From the NCBI GenBank assembly GCA_004352715.1, contig SCFE01000040.1, forward strand, positions 808,302 to 872,301: a DNA stretch of 64,000 bases, in the 5' to 3' direction. Positions 57,996-64,000 of this stretch are shown here, piece after piece (position 1 is the first letter of the stretch; each line of letters begins with the position of its first letter). The notes under the pieces are model-generated. The model was not told where the DNA came from, made no database searches, and worked only from the letters and a program-made list of their open reading frames with translations. This DNA comes from Hofstenia miamia (lineage: Eukaryota > Xenacoelomorpha > Acoela). The translations under genes were made by a program, and so were the position numbers.

Positions 57996-59345
57996 ATGAA
58001 GCGGCATTCAAAGACGCTTTCTGAGCGTCACGAAATACTACAATACGTGCAAGATAATCCAAAAAGCAAACCAATCTTTGGCGAGTCGGCTGATGTTGAT
58101 TCTTCTGCAATAGAAATGTGGGCTACGACTACACTGCAAACAATCTCACAGCATTATGAACCAGCAAAGGGTTGAGGGCCATAAGCGTGCCAAAGATGGC
58201 ATCACTATCTTAGTTAGCTGAAGCATAACTGGCGACAAGATCCCTTTATTTGCAATTGGTAGGAACGCAAAACCCCGATGTTCCAAAAATATATCATCGT
58301 TGCCAATTGGATGCTACCGAGCAAATAAAAAGGAATGAATGACAGATATACTGTTTGAAGAGTGGTTGCGTACGTGGGAAGCCACCTTAAAGCGAAATGT
58401 TGCGTTGATTGTGGATAATTGTTCCGCACATCCGCATATAGCCAACCTATCTCACATTCAATTAGTACTTCTTCCACCAAACACAACTTCAAAAACTCAG
58501 CCTATGGATCAAGGAGTAATCCATTACTTGAAATGTTATTGAACTATGGATATGGAATAACTTATACCAATTGAAATAAAACGAATCAAAAGTCGCAGGA
58601 AATTTAAAATTCAAATCAATGACTACCTCCGTAAACAACATATCCATAAAATCGGTTCTACGTCATGGAAAGGATTTCAGTTGCTTAAAAAATATCATTA
58701 GTTAAAATAATTAGCAATAAACTGGGTAAACTGTAAATTCTACATCCATGTTTTTGTTGTTGTGTTTTATTGTTTTTGTACTTCATGTTATTATTGACGC
58801 ATTAAGTGTAGCATTAGCAGCTTTTGTTGAAGTGTTTAGTTATGCCAATGTACTACAATTTGTAAGAAATTCTATTTTATTCTATTCTATTCTATTATCG
58901 CCAGCAACTAGCGATGAAGCGAGTTGTGGCTCACGATCGCAATGAAGCAATCATGTTTACTCTCCTTGATTCAATGACCCTCTTAAAGCAGGCATGGCGA
59001 AAGGTTGACAGCAGTACAATTGCCAATTGCTTTGCAAAGCTGAATTCAATACAATAGAGAATACTGATGATGTAAGTGCTGCTGATCGTCAAGAATCTGC
59101 AATTGCCTGATGATGTAACCCTGCAAGATTACGTTAAATTTGATTACCACGTTTCAACAAATGGCCATTGTACGGATGAGGACATACTCGGTGCTTGTTC
59201 TGCTACTGTGGCTGAACAAGTTGATGAAAACGACAAAGATTATGTGGATGTGACAGTATCCGTAGCTGACGCTAGTTCCTCTGTTGGGGTATTGGAAAAA
59301 TATTATGCACAAGTTTCCGCTTCTCATTGTGACATTCCGTTATAA
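57996..59345 (+). pseudogene. Tigger/pogo-type transposase with internal deletion and insertion
   Basis: Starts MKRHSKTLSERHEILQYVQD, the CENP-B/pogo HTH region. Much of the DNA-binding and early catalytic part is missing. The DDE end is clear: MTDILFEEWLRTWEATLK, VALIVDNCSAHPHIANL (second D) and LVLLPPNTTSKTQPMDQGVI (third acidic region). A stop replaces the tryptophan expected before MTDIL. A ~210-bp insertion (58690-58905) ending in (TTCTA)n interrupts it. The C-terminal part resumes with RVVAHDRNEAI, TLLKQAWRKVDSSTIANCF and an acidic tail (DVTVSVADASSS) ending at 59345. It is non-functional. Confidence 0.8.
58690..58905 (+). mobile_element. LINE or SINE 3' tail insertion with (TTCTA)n
   Basis: About 210 bp splitting the Tigger coding region. 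It ends in a short tandem of TTCTA units (TTCTATTTTATTCTATTCTA), as CR1/L2-type LINE and LINE-mobilised SINE tails do. Removing it would rejoin Tigger homology on both sides. Confidence 0.5.
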
Positions 59346-59599
59346 TTGGTTCGATCTGACTTGGAGAAAGTTAGATTGCGACGAATGCGGCAGTCACCAA
59401 TCACGGCATTTTTCGGAACATTTTCGAACAACCTATAAATCCATGTTACATAGTGCATGACTGGAAATATATCTTTATGGATGAATTTTTGTGTATAACC
59501 AAGGCGTACCAAAGACATGTATTGTCAACCTGTAGGTACAATTTCGGTTATAGTGATATTTTTATATAGTCATAAAATCCCATGGATATTCTTATATCC

Positions 59600-59976
59600 G
59601 AAATCTGCAAGAAAATATTAACGACTTAAATCAATATATTTCAATTTCTTTTAGTAATTTAGTCAACGTTAATAAATTTGAAACCTCCCCAATTATATTC
59701 GAACAATTTAGGCCTATGCGATTTATATAATTGTGTTATTTTAATTTTAAGTTTATAGAGACTTGGCTTTTTTAATTTCTGTAGGTAAGTCATTCAAAAT
59801 ACGGATTGAGGAATTTACCCCTTTAGTACGACTATATCAACAATTGTTACAAGCGGCATTACGAGATTTTAGTTCTAGCAATAATGACACCGAAAGTTTC
59901 AATATTATGACAGATAATTTGCTAGTATTATTATTAACAAAAGGTGGAGTAATAGTAGTAGTAACTGCAGTTTCAA

Positions 59977-60050
<74 letters not shown>

Positions 60051-61250
60051 TGGTATGAGTTATCACTGTCACTAATTGTTTCGTCTGAAGACATCGTGAA
60101 TTATGATAAAAATGCAAGGGTGCAAACGAAATCAAAACAAAACTATCAAAAAATGCACTAAACCTCTTCCACTCCATGTGCTAACTCGTGTAACTGAGGG
60201 TAAGTTGCAAGTTAAGACACTACTTCCATCCTCCCATGCCTTACCTGAATGGTTGAAAAACTGATGTCATCACATCAGTAACAATGACGAATAGTAAGCG
60301 CTCCACTCACAGTTCATTACGAGATTCCCAGATACCCTCTAGAAATGTTAAGAAACATGGATCACAGGAGTGATCCATCATTGTCGTATACCATATGGAA
60401 CAGACGGGTGATTTATCGTTATGAAGAGATTAATAAAAGAATTTTTCAACTATTTTTCTTCAATTTTGCTTACCTTATAACCTAAGGTGCGTTTATTATG
60501 AAAATTCGGAGTTTTATAATTAGGGAAATTTATTGAATTGTTAAGAGCGATTTTTTAAAGAATTTTTTAGAATGTACATAAAGATGTTTTATAAATTGTC
60601 ATTATTGGCTTCGAAAAGTTTCGCTTGAATTCATTGTAAGCTGATCGTTTTTTCTTAATACAGCCCAATGTAATATTAATTGCCCAATTTGTTTGAATTT
60701 CAAATTTTCTGAGATAGTGTGTATCAATTCCTGTATATAATATCCAAGCATAATTTAGACTTGGTACTACGGCATGATTAAGCTTAATTTTTGCATATTT
60801 AGGCGAGAAAATTTTTTGATTGCTGTAATTGCTTATGAAAATTTAGGTTATGCCGAAAATAACCCCAGATATTTAAATTGAGTAATTTGTTTTATAGTTT
60901 CCTTTTCGAAACGTAGTGTGTATTTGGATGTGTATGTAAGATAAGATAAGATGTATTACTATTTTACTTTTTATTATACAAAATTGCGATTTGATGTATT
61001 AATTGTTAGTTTGCGTGATGCATAAAAATTTGCCAATGTTGCACAATTTTTTGAATTCTACCTACTGAATCTTCCACAGCTGCTAGAGTGAAATATTATT
61101 GTCATCGGCGTGAAAAGTTTGCATACAAAATTTATGTATTTCTTAATAGTTAGCACGATAAGGCTATGTTGAATTGCTTTTCTGTAGCATTGCATCAAAT
61201 CACTGCCTATTTTGCAATCAATAAACCACATTTTTGTAGGAAATATTTTA
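59600..61250 (-). pseudogene. LINE reverse transcriptase C-terminal half, decayed
   Basis: Minus-strand pieces in order: a catalytic-box remnant FHADDNNISL (about 61090-61130), ITQFKYLGLFSA (about 60860-60895), VVPSLNYAWILYTGID with RKFEIQTNWAINITLGCIK (about 60640-60780), and a terminal block GVNSSIRILNDLPTEIKKAK (about 59760-59840; expected W-N-x-LP-x-x-I..A.S). HADD is a plausible decayed YADD. A (TAG)n microsatellite splits the last two parts. No N-terminal RT or EN was seen upstream. Confidence 0.65.
59973..60050. repeat. (TAG)n microsatellite
   Basis: About 26 tandem TAG/AGT triplets. The three long open frames across it are homopolymeric valine, threonine or leucine and are not genes. 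Confidence 0.95.
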
Positions 61251-62316
61251 CTTTTTATGATGATTGGTAAAATACAAAATTACATTCTAATCAAAAGAAT
61301 CTTTTGAAAATATGCTAATAGAAATCAATTCAATTAATTAAAGAAACTACATCATCTTTCAGTGGTACTAAGACTGAAAATCCTCAACAAATAAGAATGT
61401 TTTACAAAATAGGAACATGACCTTTAAAAAGTTCATATATGTCCAAACCTAGAGACTAGATCGTCTATTGAATAAGTTTCTGATTGAAATTAACAATGCT
61501 GTTCAACAAGGTACAACTCTAAGCCGCTTGTTTAATAATTTATATCTTAACGCCTTGAGAAACACTGTCACATTATTCAAAATGTCAATAATACAATGTT
61601 GATATTCTAACAAATCGGCTGAAAATGCTATCAAAAAATTAATCTTCAGTTAGTTTAGTATTTTACCTCACTCAAATTGAATTTAATCCTATAATAAATT
61701 TGCATCACATCCAACTACAACAAATGGACAAGCGTAAATACGTAGGTTTGAAAAGCAATTTAATATCACAAAATCAGCTAAGATTCAGTAAATTTATGCT
61801 ATAGATCTTAGTTATTGTGATAAAATATACTTCCTTAAACGTGGTAGAAATTTACAACTAACCTATTCACGACTAATTATTGTTCTTAAAAACAAATAAA
61901 ATCATTGGTCAGCACGTTTATAAAACCGTGGAAAAACTCGCATTGAGAAATTTAACAAATAATTAACATTTAAAAACAATGTAAAAGTGTATTTCTATAA
62001 TTCTATCTACTATTTCAGATTTGCTACCAACAAAATATTATTAAAAAAACTTCTCAAAATAGATTTTTTCATCTTCTAAATATTTTTACTTTTTTTTAAA
62101 TCTAAATATTTATAAGAAATAAAGTTGTAATAGGGGAGTATGACTATTTCATTAAGCTAAAAACATTTTTATCCAAAATAAATATTTACAAAAGTACAAA
62201 ATACTACTAATACTGTATAATTACAAATATTCTTCACGAGCTGCAAATAACCTTTCTCTTTAACTTGGAGACCATGCCATGCGAAGCTGGATTAGAAAAC
62301 GCATTAATTATTTCGC
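61251..62316. other. CYFIP 3' flank, no other gene seen
   Basis: AT-rich sequence downstream of the CYFIP stop codon on the minus strand. It should include the 3' UTR. No clear AATAAA was seen on the minus strand in the first ~100 bp. Confidence 0.4.
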
Positions 62317-63989
62317 CTAATATCGACTGTTGACGTAATCTTGCAACATGGGCGGTTGAAAACAGCGGGGTTCCGACGTCGTTTGTGACGAAGGCTCATT
62401 GCGTTCTAGGTACCGCTCTATGATAGCGAATATGTGGGAATTGAGCGTCTTAAACTGGCTGATACGATTGGCAAATTCTTTGATATCAACAAATTCATTT
62501 GTAGGACCTTCTTTCCTGTCGATAAGGTGGGTTCTCAGAACATGATACGACATATCAAATGCCTCGAATCGTTTTCTCTGTGAAAGGAGACAAATAAATG
62601 TACAGCCCGCAAAAACGACACTGTCACCAAATGCCTAAATTTTATAACGAATAATTTTAGAACAAAGAAGGCGATATAAGTAGTTTAAAGAAATTCTAAC
62701 GGATAGGCGGGATGGGGAAAATTAACTGATTGGGAATAAATTGAAATTGATTATTGCAAAATTACTGTTGCAAAGAATTTATTGGAAAAGGCATTAATTG
62801 CAGTTATGCTTAAAAAATCATTTGGCAAAACGAAATTTAAAATTTATGTATATGAAACATTATTTTATGTACGAAAAATGTCACAGTATAAACAATACAA
62901 TAATAGTTGAAATTCTGGAGTACTGTTGCTTGGTTACCTCCAGTGGAGCTTCCGTAGTTAATGCATTTTCAATATTTATCGAGGAAATCTGTTAGCTTTG
63001 GGACAAGACAAAAGGGTCTTTGGCGCGGCAAATTTTTGACACCCCCCCCCCCCCTCTATAAAATATAACTATTGTTGCTGCACCAATTAAAAAAAATCAA
63101 TTGGAGGAATTCGCAATGTCTCACATTTTCGCATTGCTCGTTATAATTACTTCTGCAACAAAAATTGTACCGCTTGTACAGCAACTTAAACAAAATCAAA
63201 CAAGAAAAGGAAAATGTAATTGAATGCACCAATCCGTACCTCCTCAAGCTCAACCAAGTCACGAGCGCAGGCTAGCTCGCTAAACACTACTAAACAATTA
63301 CACTTTCAGGGATGTCATAATGCCTAAAATGACAATGATGTTGAGGTACCACAATACTGCTCAACCCTTCCAACAATTCTTTGCTAAATCAGCTTGAAAT
63401 AAATTTAAATGGCTTAAAAATAGAACGATCAATTCATTCACGGAAATTTCACATGCTTGAAAACACTTGAGCGGAGAGAGTGGTTACAATTAGCGAAACG
63501 CAACTGACCATAGCACATTAATAACACGATTGCTAATTCTAGTACCAACATTCACTCGCATTCAATTTATTAATCAGAGTGAATATATTTTATTAAAAAG
63601 TTGTTCGCAAAGTTAATTGTTGGGTCATAAAGTTTTCGGTGACTAAGAATTGCATCATTATCAACAGCATTGAAATGAAGTAAATAATGACTAAGCATGT
63701 GCTGGGTTTCGAACAGTATTCTCATAAACTAGTAGATTAGACAAGTGACTCTTAGCCCATAAACCATAAAAAGATTAATGTTAATTGCAAGTTGGTCAAT
63801 AAAATGACAGTGCAACGCAGTGTTATATTTCAAACAAGGAAAATAGTTCAACTTACTTCTTCAAATGTAGCAGATTTGTCAAGAGGGGGTCGACAGTAAA
63901 AAAACTGGAAGGCGCTCCAAAGCCGATGAAATTCCGAACACTCTGTTATGTTCATTACACCATTCGTTGGCTCTCCCCCACGCCATAAC
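62317..63989 (-). CDS. CYFIP: CYFIP (Sra-1/PIR121), last two exons, 5' part outside window
   Basis: Penultimate exon 63989-63857 (133 nt): the acceptor follows CTTTAG, then the frame reads GVMNITECSEFHRLWSAFQF and FYCRPPLDKSATFEE, with donor GTAAGT. Terminal exon 62634-62317 (318 nt): acceptor AATTTAG, then AFGDSVVFAGCTFICLLSQR, KRFEAFDMSYHVLRTHL, ANRISQFKTLNSHIFAIIER and the conserved end RCFQPPMLQDYV. Phases agree (0 at the junction). These match the C-terminus of CYFIP1/2, a ~1250-aa subunit of the WAVE regulatory complex that binds Rac1 and controls Arp2/3-driven actin assembly. Family members usually read GDGLHWAGC where this has GDSVVFAGC. At least ten more exons should lie beyond the right edge. 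Confidence 0.92.
63042..63054. repeat. C13 homopolymer in CYFIP intron
   Basis: Thirteen Cs inside the last CYFIP intron, next to a TTTGGCGCGGCAAATTTTTG phrase typical of small repeat-element ends. It has the same length as the two G13 tracts that open assembly gaps at 14756 and 42770. Confidence 0.85.
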
Positions 63990-64000
63990 CTAAAGATATG

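Noticed and set aside
59763-60177. Three overlapping ORFs of 85-132 aa
   Set aside because: All are driven by the (TAG)n triplet repeat. The non-repeat part reads better on the other strand as a LINE C-terminus.

Overview
The window is an AT-rich piece of an invertebrate animal nuclear genome. The evidence is spliced genes with GT-AG introns, animal-specific proteins (MFSD1, CYFIP) and a dense mix of LINE, Tc1/mariner, pogo/Tigger and hAT relics. I cannot name the species. There is no prokaryotic operon, CRISPR array or viral genome here.

Layout. 0-10.9 kb: a truncated duplicate (about 1.69-2.05 kb) and an intact long ORF (8954-10828, minus) for a putative type II membrane glycosyltransferase-like protein, separated by a composite reverse-transcriptase-bearing repeat. 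11-16 kb: LINE relics and a hAT transposase tail. 16.4-19.7 kb: a contig bounded by two 1000-N gaps that is the reverse complement of 29.9-31.9 kb. 20.5-23 kb: an inverted copy of the composite repeat. 23.3-27.1 kb: a two-ORF L1-like LINE with its RT core in a gap. 28-29.6 kb: another LINE. 29.9-33.2 kb: three overlapping near-identical segments joined by single Ns, very probably unmerged contigs, carrying a hAT-type MITE. 35.3-38.5 kb: a deleted Tc1 element and a full-length DD37E-type mariner relative with TA target duplications. 40.4-50.6 kb: a complete 11-exon MFSD1 gene (minus, 459 aa) that I reassembled exon by exon. 51.2 kb: a small divergent coiled-coil ORF. 52.6-53.5 kb: a Tc1-type element with long inverted repeats each holding two direct repeats (IR/DR). 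53.7-61.2 kb: LINE and Tigger relics, including a CR1/L2-type LINE with an SGNH-esterase-like ORF1 and a 2A-like NPGP motif before its endonuclease. 62.3-64 kb: the last two exons of CYFIP (minus), running off the right edge.

The genes do not form a common pathway. MFSD1 is a lysosomal membrane transporter, CYFIP an actin-regulatory WAVE-complex subunit, and the glycosyltransferase-like protein probably a Golgi/ER membrane enzyme. The rest is mainly a record of transposon activity and assembly uncertainty: every single-N position examined sits beside repeated sequence, so copy-number claims from this scaffold need care. I found no convincing new biological system. The most unusual items are the 2A/SGNH LINE, the IR/DR element, the DD37E-type element and the hAT MITE with visible target duplications.
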